Shown one piece after another: positions 23,899-37,500 of a stretch of DNA of 64,000 nt (position 1 is its first letter; each line of letters begins with the position of its first letter). This DNA comes from Gerris lacustris. Lineage: Eukaryota; Arthropoda; Insecta; Hemiptera; Gerridae. Under the pieces are notes generated by a model. The model had not been told where the DNA came from. It ran no database searches and saw only the letters and a program-made list of their open reading frames with translations. Both the position numbers and the translations under genes were made by a program. Where the stretch lies: positions 121,953,299-122,017,298 of the forward strand of contig OX578276.1 of the NCBI GenBank assembly GCA_951217055.1, in the 5' to 3' direction.

Positions 23899-23975
23899 AT
23901 TTAATGCTGAAGAAGAGGTGAAATATCGCAAAATGAAATAGCGGTTTTACATTATGTAATGCCCTTGTTGTGTCT
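23899..23975 (+). repeat. dispersed repeat with hammerhead-like core, copy b
   Basis: Contains CTGAAGA, then an AGAGGTGAAATATCGC string and a ttatgtaatgccctt tail. It shares its 3' part with the minus-strand copy at 23217-23275. Confidence 0.45.
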
Positions 23976-24523
23976 TTAGCCCACAACATAGTTTAGAAAA
24001 AAAGGTATTATTTAGAATAAAATAAAATATATTGGATTGAGTAGGGGCGAGTCAGATCGTGAATAGATTCAAACCAGACTGCCCGTCTAGGCTTTAACTA
24101 TATAATACGAGGATGCCTCCCCACCACGCACTTTATTAAGATCTCGTATATATATATAAACATATGATTAAACAATGGAATTAATTAATATATATATAAC
24201 AGCCCTGTAGACCAAAAAAGAAAAAAAGTTCTAAATATCAATAAGCATAAAAAGCCATCAAAAGTAATATTGAAATTTTAACATAATACAAGCTTCCCCC
24301 AGTCATCCTTAATCAAGTTCCCATTCCTCTGTCCAACTACGTCCTTTGGCCTTTTCCTTGACCGATGATTAGCGTGGCAACTACACAAAAAATCAAAACG
24401 TACTGACACCACATACTGCTATAACGTACTGACGATACAAGTTACCGAAAGGACTTCTGGATCTCAGGACTAAGATTTCTCTAACTGTCTATTTACAATG
24501 TAGTCTTAAAACCAGCTAGGGCC

Positions 24524-24800
24524 TAAGATCTGGAAGTGTGGGGCAGCACCAAGCCTTCAAATTCCCATCGTCTCTAAATCCTAAAGTTAAAAATTCTTAG
24601 AAAAATTACCGATACTCCTTACCATGTTTCCAACCTTACTCTCCATGAAGACCTAAATGTTCCTTTTGTCCAAAATCTATCCAAATCCCAATATAAAAAG
24701 TTCCATGAATCCTTTTCCCATCATTCTAATCCTCTTGTACAATTCCTATCCTCTCATCATATTCCCGGTAAGACATCTGAAGAGGCAGGGGCCTAGAGAT
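24524..24800 (+). pseudogene. Jockey-like LINE 3' fragment
   Basis: A decayed frame reading [11 protein letters not shown]...SKILRKL, then a PHVSNLTLHEDL-like stretch, then NPLVQFLSSHHIPG. It is clearly related to the C-terminal end of the reverse transcriptase at 42525-44327, in the opposite orientation. Frameshifts and stops make it non-coding. Confidence 0.7.
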
Positions 24801-25375
24801 CTACTCTATAAATCTTACCTTATATTAATTAAATAATTATAATTATTATTATCTATTTCTCCAATCTTATATACATTATCAATTTATATCATCATTATTT
24901 AAATATTTTGTATTATAATTATTATACTATATACATCGCCAAGGAAGTGTAGTCACTGGAACACTTCTTCTTCACGTTGCTCCCACCATGTTAAACAATA
25001 ATTATTATCAATATCACTTGTTGCAATGTAATTATTTTTAGTTGTGTTAAACAATATTAAAAAAAAAAAAAAAAAAAAAAAATAGTACAAGCTCAAATTT
25101 TTGTGTAGTAAGAAGAAACAGCAGGGGTTTAAGCTTGGCACCCCCATTCCTTTATCTTCTCAAGCCTCCTTCTCTATTCCACACTCTACTTTTGGACACT
25201 TAAACATCATCCAGATTCAATATAAATTCCACTAAGCTTCCTTCATTGTTAAAGCAGTAAATATAATTAAATCATGATAGTGAATAATAATAATTACTTA
25301 TAGCTATGAAGTGGAAGCACTCACATACATAATATACATGGATGATATGCTGTTGTAGTCAAGGAGAGTAAGTAG
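24801..25375. other. 3' flank of the IAP gene
   Basis: AT-rich sequence past the RING exon, probably 3' UTR in part. A poly(A) tract lies at about 25058-25082. No unambiguous minus-strand AATAAA was found. Confidence 0.35.
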
Positions 25376-25566
25376 TTATGAAAGGAAGGTTCGCACTATA
25401 GCCTGAATAGGTGTCCTACAGAGAGGACAGTCAGCCAGGCTGTGAGTACACTGCACACAGGTCACCAGATGACCACAAGGTAGTAAAACCACTCCAACTT
25501 CACTATCCATACACACTTTACACTGCCGCCACTCTCGAAGTCTTCTTAACTCCTCTTCTACATCAC
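25376..25566 (-). CDS. Diap2: IAP2 exon 10: RING finger and stop
   Basis: Reads [16 protein letters not shown] and then [13 protein letters not shown] and CPLCRTPI, ending in a short hydrophobic-aromatic tail as IAP RINGs do. This domain gives E3 ligase activity and dimerisation. Acceptor tttgacag|GTGATG in phase 1. Confidence 0.95.
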
Positions 25567-28500
25567 CTGTCAAACATAAACATTATAGGGGAACTTGATT
25601 CAAAACAATTTGTTAGAAATAAGTCAATTTAAATTTATTTAAAAGGGCACTGTTTATCGGAGATTCAAAAAGAAATATTTATTTGAAAAGCAATAATATT
25701 ACTATACTGAGCCTGATTGTCTTAAGTTATTCTAATGTTCACCCCAGAGGCCCCACACTCTGTTCAGTCCCCAAAGAATCGTGAAGTGAATAGGTAGCCA
25801 CTTGATAGAATGGCATCGGCTGGTCATGTGGATAAACCAGGTAGGAGTTAGTCCACTGATTCCATTTCACTCATTTCCAAGCCCCCCATGGGCTTTATTA
25901 TTTTATTCCATATTTTTGTTATTTTTCTGCTATCTGCATTATTATTTGTCCCTACAAAACATTTGGTAGAATATATGCAACTACTTTGAGACTAAAATAT
26001 TATCTGAAGATCAATTAGTTGCTGATCTATTTTGAATACATTTAGCGACAATGCTTTTCCCTTTAGATATATTGGATATTGTAATAATTTAATATTGTAA
26101 ATAAAATTTGTTGGAAAAAATTTGAAATAATTTATCAAAAACATTGCGGAAATATTATCCGCAGAGTAAATATCCAAGAAAATTAAATACAGTGTACGCA
26201 GCTTTTTGTTATCACTTTGGAACCCGGACAAAGTGATAACATTAAATGACAGATAATAATAAGCAAAATATTCCAACGGAGGAAACAAAACTCAAAAGAA
26301 ACCAAAAGTATAAACAAGACTGTGTTTATTACAAACACTAAGTGATATGATAACACATTAGAAAATAAAATAATAATTTGATAATTATTTTTTTGATGGA
26401 CATATATTTTACCTTACGATTACAACGTTTCTTTCAAAGGGCTTATTCTTTCTTTAAAAATTAACTTTAAAACTAAACCAATCAACTTCGAAATTATGTA
26501 ATTTTGTTGATGAAAGAATACTAATCATTGGAAGTCAAAAACTCACTGACTGCAGTCCTTTGTAGTAATCAAAAAATTTTAATGTATTGGAATTGGGTGG
26601 CCCTTTTTCAAGCTATTTTGATTACACTATGTAGTTGATAACATAAAGCGTTCCATTAAGAGGCATGTACATAATTTGGATTTTCGATCTATTTATAAAA
26701 TACATGGTTACATAAACCTAAATCTTCAAGAAAAAGAAGCTCTCATTCAGCTTTCTTTAGATATAATATTTCCATCCAAATTTAAATCAGAAACTTTGAA
26801 ACACTTCTGGACTTTTATGAAAAATTATGATTAGGCTTTAGTAACATGTTAGGGTCACTAGATGAAAGAATCCTTCATCTACAATTAATAATAAATAACA
26901 ACAGTGATCAAATAAAAAAATGGAACTGTAGGTATTTTTTAATTATTGTTTGCAATGTTTGAAATATGACCTGTCAATATGGTCAGTCATAAAAGAATCA
27001 ATTTAGGGTAAAATTAAAGAGTAAAGAAGGAGCGGCATACCTGTGCCTTTGACTGGGTTTGTCTTTGGTTCAGATGCAGACCCAGAGTCTTTCACTCTGC
27101 TGCCAGAATCACTTTTCTTTACTCCTTCGTCTGATAAACTGGAACATAAAAAGAGATTTGGGGATAAAGACAGTGCAAAGCAAACAAGAGAGAACAGGTT
27201 ATTAGGAAGTTTTTTTGTAAGCTATTTGTACATGTATCAATGCAGATTATATTTTTTAATTATTTTTAGAATAAATTGTAATTTTTTCATTGTTTCACAC
27301 AGCTCAGGATTTTTTTTTGTAAGTAGTTAAAGATGTATTTAAGATCAACTATTATGTGTTAATTAGTTCTACTTTAGCCTTGCTTTAACGAATCATAATA
27401 AATATTAATTTATTTATTAAAGCAGCTTTCAGCCTTTATAAGGTCATCACCATCACTGACGATTGTGGAAGATTTAGAGCTACATTAATAAATGAATTTT
27501 TACGAAAGGTGTCAACTTCATGTAGGAGGCTGAAATGAGACACTTAATTTAAGTTCACTGATGATGGTCTAAGAAATATATCTTATCTTCGTCACCAAAG
27601 CTCAGACTTCCATTTCCAAAACAATCTCAAAAATATTGTCAACTATGGGTTGGAAAGAAACTGATTGTTTTTTACTTTAAGTTCCACAAATTATAGTTTG
27701 AAACAATTTTTACACTGTCAAAATCAATAATACCTAAATGAGGTTGTGTTAGGTTGAGACAGCCTGCAGGAGTCTGAACTACTGCTCTGCCCAGTGAGTT
27801 CTCTGACAGGACTTGGCCTCGGGCTGCTTGCACAAGTTGATCCTGGTCTGTTCAAAATCTCTCTCCTAGGGCTCACCCTGCTCTTGCTGTTCAGAACTGC
27901 CGGAGAGTTGGGCGGAGTACCCCTGAGCACCAAAACCAAATTCTAATCAGCAACACTACTTGAAAACAATTAATTAAATAGAAATTATCATATTTATTTG
28001 TTTCTTCCATCAAGTCCTTCATAAACGATTAACAAACCATTTAAAAAGTAAAAAAAACAACAAAAAAACAAGATATCTGATGACATCTTAGTTCTGATAT
28101 ATTTCTGTTAACTGATGAAGACCAATTAGAGTCATAAAAATACATCTGCATCATTATAATATGAAATCTGACATTATCTTAGTTCTGATATCTGATAGAT
28201 ACATAAAAAACAGATCTGTATTAATAATAATTGCAATATGGCAATAGTGAAATCAAGTGAAAGCTTGTGATTATATTGAAACCAATTCCATCATACTTAA
28301 TTTTTTTTAGATATTATTGCATACATCAAATATTACATATAATATCAATGTAATCACAAGCAAAACATAAATATTAACATAATATAACTATTAACAATTT
28401 AAAACATATAATGTTGCGGTTATAAATTAAATGGGGGTAAAAAAGAGGAGTTAAAATTTAGCAATTGAGGTATGAAGTAAGTTAATTTGTGTCATATTAA

Positions 28501-31500
28501 GTAATTTAATTGCAAAATATATAGTGGTTAAAAACTGCCAGTAGGACTTGTTACCAGTTTTTCCCCTTATTTCTCCCCTGTTCAAAGGATAAAAAAAACT
28601 ACTAGTGAAATATGGACTTTCAGTAAATGAAGGAACAAGCTTTATTTCAATAATTATTTAGGAACTTAAAATTATGTTGTACCTTGCAGTAAATATTGTA
28701 ATGGGTGTAAATAGGAGGAAAAAAACTTCCATGTTAGCATATTAGCCTGTAAACCCAAGCAATGATAAAAGAACAGCTCAAAAACTTAAAATTAAGGAAT
28801 TTTTAGGCATATTTTACTTAATTATTTTTAATTATATTTGTTTAATAATTATTCATGCTTTTTTTATAAATCCTAATTAAAAAAATAAAATTAAAAAATT
28901 GGTAATTACAGAATTGAGGAGGTTTATTCAATGTGTTCATATATTTATTCAATACATACATCTAATTAATATACGTGTTCATTGCAAGATCAGTATAATT
29001 GTTTTTTCACAAATGTATAACACTTTCAAATCTGAATCAATTGTTACACACTGATGATCTGAGATGTGGCTGTTCTCTTTGTCCTTTATTGATCTAATGT
29101 TGTGTTGATCAGGTCAAAAGAAAAAAAAATAAAAGTTTGTTAGCTTGAAGCATTTCTCACCTCTCTCTAGAAATATATTTTTTTAAATTCAACACAAATT
29201 ATAAATTATTTTAAGCAAGGCTTCAATTTTTCGGTTTAACAATAAATTAATTGTCAGACCATTCAAAAAATATTACTTTTACTTGAAAATGTGAAATAAA
29301 TATTTAACAGTAGAAAAAAAGGTTAATATTCCATTTTAAATTTTATCATTGAAAAAAATTGATACACCTATTCTACCTGTTGATATATTATTACTTAGGT
29401 TTACAAAACAAACATAGGATACATTAAATATGTAATTACATGGAATTTAAATTTTTTAACCATAAAACAAGTTTGAATGATCTCTTAGTAAAGGCCAACA
29501 AAGCAGATAAACGATAACAAAAGAGATAACAAAAGCACAAGATAGTAAGAGCAATATGAAAGTGTGAGTAACTTATGATAACAAGTAGCTCACTTATTTT
29601 AAACTTAAAAATTTTGGGTAAATAAAAAACGGTTTAACTAACATCTAAAACAGGATTAAAAATGAAGTTACCAATTGAATACTCAGTACAATTTAACCTA
29701 AGGAAATAATTCCCTTTTACAAAGTCTGAACCTTTAAATTAGCTACTCAAGAGTTTTGTAATTTTCATTGTTTATTAACATTATTTTTCCAATAAAAAAA
29801 GAATATATGTTTGATTTTTAAATAATAAAAATATTGATAGACTAATTTGATACTTCTAATAAAGGAGAAGCATTTGTGACGCTTAATCTTAATAGAAAAT
29901 ATAAATGCCCAAAATTAACTTAAGGGTGAAAAATCACAGGGAAAGGAATTTGGAGGAGGCAATAGCATTGAGTCATCTACATATTTATAGAGGCTGGTCA
30001 AAGAACTGGAGAGAAAATTTGAATAATCAATTAGTTAAAGGTTACAAATGGTGGTAACAAGATGAGAGGGATGTTAATAAAATGCACTTTGCATTTAATT
30101 ATAAATGTTAGTCATATCAGAAGTCTAAAAACAGAAATACTATGTATCCTTCCCATGGCTCGTTCATTAAGCAAACAAAGTTATTCCAGGTTGTGTATAA
30201 AATATTTTAAAAATGCAATGAGAGATGATGTTCTCAAGATATTTGTAAATTAATATTTTCCCCACTCTTCTGTATTTTTCTTGGAAAAAGAAAATTTCAT
30301 GGTTTCTTAGGTATTGAAATATGGGTCATGGGCACCCTTCCGGGGCCCGCTCTTAGACGTCTGTTTTAGGGGCTTTTTCGGGGGCGTGTATCTTTTTTCC
30401 TATTCACTTTAAAAAAAAAAACAAAAAAAAACTATTTTTTCCCTTTTCACGAGACCTACAAAAAAGGTCCTTTGCGTCGGACCGCTGCAGTCGACCGTAT
30501 TCGAGTTATGCGGAAAAAACGGTTTTTCGGGGAAAAAAAGTTTTTTCCGCATAACTCGAATACGGTCGACCGCAGCGGTCCGACGCCGAGGACCTTTTTT
30601 GTAGGTCTTGGGAAAAGGGGAAAAAATAGTTGTTTTTGTTTTTAAAGTGAATAGGAAAAAAGAAACACGCCCCCGAAAAAGCCCCTAAAACGGACGTCTA
30701 AGAGCGGGCCCCCGAAGGGTGTCCATGACTGAAACATGTTACTTTACAATTATTTTTTGTCATTGAGAAAATAATAAAGGGGTATAGAGGAAAGAAAAAT
30801 ACTTTTTTTAAATTCAAGAAGCTTACTTCAATAACAAATACAATTCTAGTTATAGTTGGTTTATTAGTTTTAAAAATATTCAGTCCAAAAAAAGTAATAA
30901 AAAATGTCTGTCTTATTGTCTGAGCATAAATGTGAAGCCATTATTTTTTTTATTTTTGTACAATTGTTTAAAAAAATCATACCATGAGACAAAATCAAAA
31001 AAATAATTTTAGCTCTAAACATCTGTTTGTTTCAAAATAGATTTCTAAATCGTGAATTATTTGTTTGCACTGTTTTTGAATTGTTTTTTAATGTGATGTT
31101 AATTTATGTATTAAATTTAAATATTATATTAAAATCCTGTTTTTATATAATTATTGACACAATCTCTCTCCGATGGAGAGTTTGAAGGATATTGACATGA
31201 CCATATCTACTAATTAATTAAATACGACTGAAGATGACCTTCAAATAAGGGTCGAAACGTTTCAAGTAATGAAATCGTTGTTTGTTATTTTTAAAAAAAA
31301 TTACACCTTATGAGCCATCTTACCTCATATATAACAGAAAAAATATAAACATATACAAAAATAAACAACCACATTTAGAACACTTTTTAAATCAATATGA
31401 AGATAAGAGAATGTGTTTTACTTTCTCATATAAAGAGAAAGTATGGTGATGGCGCGAAAATTTGATTTTGATGAATTTACACAATATAAGGTGGTTTTTA

Positions 31501-34500
31501 AAAAATGTCTGTCTGTCGTCTGACTGTGCAGATGCCTGGAGCCTACTAGGCCAATTTTGACAAAATTTGGCATACACGTTAAAAACAAACATACCCTAAG
31601 GCGATGTCGAGAAATGAATTTCAGCTCCAAATTTGGGCGTGCTACTACCCAAGAACACTTATAATACGTGAAAAAAAAAGGGTCCGACGATTTTTTATTT
31701 AAAAATTCTAAAATGTAGTCCATTTAAATACAAATCTAACAATATAAGTCTAAAATCTAGTTCCTGAGAAAATGGCTTTAAACGTAGACGGAGAGTGGCC
31801 TGGTTCGATTCCTCGCCGGGGAGAAGTTATTTTTACAATAAATTTTGATGATGAAATGTTCAATAATAATAATTAAATGTAACTACGAACACTAATAAAT
31901 AGAAAAAACTGGGCTAAGTAATTATGAACTCGTAAATGAGGAAGTTTGTCTGAGTTGTCTCGGACGGTATGTTTGACCACTTGTTTTATAATTATTTTTA
32001 AAGTGTTTGCTTTTTGATACAGCCATGAGAGAAGTCTACATTATTTTTGTTAAAGTCAATTAAATAATTTCATAATTAAATGCATTTCTTTTTGGATATT
32101 ATTTTTAAGGTCTCCATAATTGATTTTAGTCAGGAAGTTTTCAGGTTGAAATAAACTTTGTAATTTATTTTGTGTCAATTAAGGTAAGTTGTATATTTGG
32201 TATTTTAAAATAAAGAGGGGATGTTATTAGTAAATGGATAAGTTGTATAACCGAGTGGAACTAAGTGCTTGAAGTAATGCAGCTATAGATGAGACAGACC
32301 AGACATCCTCAGTGTCTGATTCCTCCTCCATGACCTGTATGGAGAAGGCGGCTCCTATCAGCTCCTCTGCTGTAGAGAACATCTCTCCACTCGACTCTAG
32401 CCTCTGCTTCAATGCCATTTTTACCCTGCTCTCGTTCAATCCGATCTGCAGTGCTGCCTGTAACATAGCAAATAAATGTGATTTAATCTCATAAATAATG
32501 TTTGACAAGTAAATTGCAAATCGTGAATAAGAAATGAAATAATTAATTAAAAAAACATGGACCCGAAATATTTATTGATTAAATATTTCAAATATATAAT
32601 CACTATATATTGAAAAAATAATATTCATAGTTTTTTCAATAAATATAGGGACTGATCTTTTCCAGATAATAAAAAGATGTGAAGGGTTGTCTCTATGGGC
32701 AGGATGTCAAGTAAGCTAGGTGACCAGGCTTAGCTGCCTTTGGAGAGTGTATATCATGCCCGAAGAGTGTTTAGTCTTAATGGGAAGAACCAATATGCAG
32801 CTGACCATCGTGTAGAGTTGTGCCATCAAATTTTGAATTAAACTGAATAAATAGCTATGGAAACTTTTGATTTGATCTGTGAGGCTTTAAAGGAAGAAAC
32901 CATGTCTAGAACATGTGTTTTTTAGTGGCATAAAATAAATAAATAAACATAGATAGCTGGGAAGACATCAAAGATAAAGAGCAAGCTGGGTGCCATAAGC
33001 GACCTGCACCAACCAAAATGAGACCAAATTGCAAAAAATTTTGAACACTGATCACCAGACAAGTATTCTTTTGGTAGTACAGAAGCTATAATTTACGTAT
33101 AAAATGCTCAATGTTTTGAAGATTAGTGTCCCCTGTAATCTGAAGGGAGGTCTCCAATACCTGGATGCTCCATCACGACAATGCACCCAGTCTCAAGTCA
33201 CTATCTGTGAAATAGGCAGTCGCCAAAGACAACGCTTCCCCAACCTCCCTACAGTCCCAACCACCCTACAGTCCATATGCGGCTTCCCTAACTTCTTTTT
33301 GTTCCCTCGGTTCAAAAAGAGCCTGAAAGGGACAATTGAGGAGTTCCAAGTGGCTTTAACAGGATGCCTCAAAAGCGTTTTACCCGCTTCCAGGGGGTGC
33401 ATAAACACTGGAAAAAGCATTGACAGAGATGAATAAATGCAGGAGAGTCATATTTTGAAGATTATTAACTGCAAGCTAAATTTGTAATAACTAATTTCAG
33501 TAGTGTTTTTCAGTATTAAAAAGAAATCTAGAAACTATTTGGAGACCTTGTTTAATAATATCTACATCTACATGCATTATACAGTTTATTTTTTTGTTCT
33601 TCTTTAGAGATTTATAATTGAACCAATTTTTCATTGATGTTTGTAGCTCAACAACAACTGATAAGCCAATTTAAGACTAAACTTCAGTGAACTAAAATAT
33701 ACTAGAGTACTAACAAAAGCTTGTTGTGAAGACATAGCTGCCTGGAGCTGTTCTTCAGTCACTGATTTCAACCTGAGAGGCTGTTGTTTTCTCTTAACTC
33801 CTCTGGATTCCACCTTCATCTGTAACATTATCATATCACAATCAAACAATTAGAAACTTTCATAATATCAGTTAAGGAATTCATAATAGACAAAGAGGGC
33901 TACAACTTATTCTGCAAACCTTCTTATACCATTACCAAAAAATATCTAGCAAGAAAAAAATATCTCTCTTACCATTATAATCACAAACATTTAATAAAAC
34001 AAAACAAAAAAAACATAAATTTATTAATTAAAAAAAAAATATATATATATAAATATATATATATATAAGAAGTGAAAAATCACTAGAATGTTTAAAATAA
34101 AGTTTTTTTTTAATCAAATGTCATATCATATCATAATCATAATACCATTTATTGCTCATATACAGTTTTTCTACAATTACAATAGTATGACACTAAAATT
34201 TACATGCAAATCAGCATTAGCTGTGGTTCCTTTTTTAAAAGGTAATTAGAGTTCGTTTTTTTTTTTTCTTTTTCCTCTCTACTATTAATAAAGATTAATA
34301 TAAGATATAATAATTCAATTAACAATAATTTAAATAAAACAATTAATTAACAAAATAAATAACAATGATAGAACAGAACAACAATAAGAAACAAATGTAA
34401 ATCTATGTAATTTAGAAGAAGGGATACTGACAGATAAAAAAGCATTCCAACATAAAATAAAAAAAAATAAAAAAATCAACTCCTTTTTTACACTTTTAAA

Positions 34501-37500
34501 TTCTGATGAGAGGTCAGAGTATATAACTATCAGTACAGGGTATATAATTAGCAGTACAAAGCAACTTTATTTAAGAATTTCCCATCTTCTTCTTCTTCTT
34601 TAAAAAAAAATCTATATCTTTTGCATGGACTGTTGTATCCTTCCTTTCATAACTACTTTACTATGATATGATAAGCATAAGGGAATCATCTGATATCAGA
34701 ACTAGTTTTGTTTTGTAATCAAATTAGCACCAGAGCAGCCTTCTTATTTAATCTTAAGGTGGGTTCACAGCTAGCAGATACATATTTGCGGAGGGCTATA
34801 TAGATAGCAATATATCTTTGGAGAACCGCCGAGACGGAGGACGGAGTCGTTGTTTCCCTCCCCTCGAGTTTCGGTCGGCCAGGTTATAAACAAAGGCAAT
34901 TATAACATCGTATTTTTAAACTTGAATTTAGTTCTCTTGCTTAGAAAAACGTATATAATAAGATTATAGATAAGGACTTTTATTATTATATAAATAAGAA
35001 ATAGGTATATAATAAAAATAATGTAGGAACAGGTATAAAGAACATGGACATAATACACAGATAAAAATAAAAAACGTAGGTTAAATACAGATTATAATAA
35101 AAATAATGCAGGAACAAATGAACAGATACAAATATATTATAATAAAACAATTTTAACATAGAAACAAAAGGAAATAAGAAGAGGACGAAGTGAAGGTTTC
35201 ATACAGGTTTTAAAGCAAAAAAATTGTCGCAAAAAAGATCGTTTGGAACCAACTTTCTGCGGTGCCGCAAAAGAGTTGCCATAGATGAATCCCTTCGGGC
35301 CTCCGCAATTACGTATCCGCTAGCTATGAACCCACCTTTAGACTGTATCTACTTCTTTCTGCTCCAGTTAAAAGAATAGTGGGATCAAAATATCACATAC
35401 TAGAATAGATGAATTTTGAATTGACCACTGCTTTAATATGAAGGTTTGTCAATAAAAACCGAGATTGGTCGTGAAGATTGGCACTGAGTGCTTACCATAT
35501 ACAGGACTTATATACAGAACCCGCATTGAGCTAAGCCCTAAACGTATAGGAGTTTTTTCACTGACGGCTCAAAAATCGGCCAACAAGGCAGATATAGTCA
35601 TCTTTTTCAATTCAGGAAAATTAATTACACTCACTTGGTTGCTCAAGGGCAGACATTCAATGCTGAGTACTACAAATCAGTTTTGCAGAAGTTAATGAGG
35701 GAGCACATCTCTCGAAACAACCAGAGCTGATAGGGAAGTGGAAACTGCACCATAACAAAGCAAGGCCTCAAGTTGAAAACAGTGTCCCAATTTCTGGCAT
35801 GCCGTAATACACGGTACCAGTCTTAATTGAACAACCCTCATATAAAGCATTAGAAGTTATGAAATTTTAGATATTGGTAATACTTACAGAGCTAGGCTGC
35901 TGAGTGCGAAGAGAGTCGAGGGCCTGATCTATGAACTGTTGTCCCCTCACGAGGAACAGGAAGCCACAGTCAGAAAACCAGCGGGCATGTTCAATCCAAG
36001 GCTCATCACCAGATTCCCATAGCCTCAGTCCTCCATCGCAGTGAAAACATCTCACCTGATCACCTCGCCCTGCACATTCACACGTAATGTTTTTTTTTTT
36101 AATTACACCATTATTTAGGTTGTAAAATATATTTATAACATTGATATAACCCTATAATTAACTGTAGTTTGAAATAATAATAAGCATAACACAAATATGT
36201 AGAAAAGTAAAGACTTAAAAATCCAAGAAAAAGGGCTTTTGGTTTTGTAAGCATATTAAAATTCTACCAATGAGATAAATAAAAAATGTCATCGATCATG
36301 GTTTCTCCTTTCATGGTTTGAATCCTCTAACAGTTCTAGCGATTTCACTCACCTTCTTTCAAATAAATTTTGAATAATTTTGTTTACTTTTAAATGGGAT
36401 TACCTCTAAACGTCTAACTTATAGACTCCCCCAGATGTGGCTGTACACTTCTTTCCAGATAAAGTAAGTAGACATTCTCAAGTTTGAAGATACATTGCAG
36501 GCTTAATAGTTAAAGGTAGCCATACATATAGAGGAAATGCTTGAGGTTTGGACTGAGCAGTCCAGGCGGTCTTGAGGCCACCTGAGGAATGCAGTCCCGA
36601 AACACAGAACAAAAAACACATTTTTCCAACCTTGTGGCATGTATTAGAGTGACGACAGTCGGACTCAAGGATTTTTGAAGTTTGTGTTGTGAAATACAAG
36701 AGATCGGTTGAGGAAATACCCAAGGAAATCCTGGAGGCTTATTTCTAGAGAATTTCCTTTACGTGTAACTTTACAGCTATCTTAACAGCACTAAACTACA
36801 GTCACAATAGAGTAGAAGTGAGAGAAAGAAAATTCATGAAAAATCCATATTTCATTGGATTTCTTAAGAACTTCTGTCGCTTGATAAGTAATCATGTACC
36901 TGTGAAGTAGAAACCAGCATCAGAGAGTTGTTGAGGTGTCTGAGGTATAGAAGGTGGCCAGTTCTTATAAGATCTTAGCCTAGATTCAAATGTAGAATAT
37001 TTGGGAGATCTTGGAATCCTATGCTTGTGAACACCCAAATCCTTCAGACCCTCATAGTCACCTGTAAATAAAAAATCTGAACTTAGACCAAGTCATTTGA
37101 ACTTTGATACTTCCCTTATTTAGTGGATAAGTATTAAGATAGATAATAAGGTCTCTATATCAATCAAGAGCAAAGATGAAGTTAATATGGGTCAGGTTAT
37201 GTTACATAAAATGAAAATAATTTTATTGATAAAGTAAATTTTAGTTTCAAATAAAATTATTAACATATGAAATAGATAAATTAAAATAATTTCTGTATAT
37301 ATTCCCCCTTCTTCTTTTCCTCTTAATCAATGAATTATTCATCTATTTATTTGTTATTATTCTCTTTTTGAGTTTTTGTTTCACTTTATTTGTTTATTGG
37401 AAAGGCCCATTCCTGGGCGTAGGCCTCCTTAAGATTTTGCCATTCAGCTCTGCTTTCAGCTTTTCTACACCAATTGGATCCTGCTACTGTTAGGATGCTG

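Noticed and set aside
33104..33436. 110-codon plus-strand frame as a gene
   Set aside because: It is the frameshifted C-terminal part of a mariner transposase remnant.
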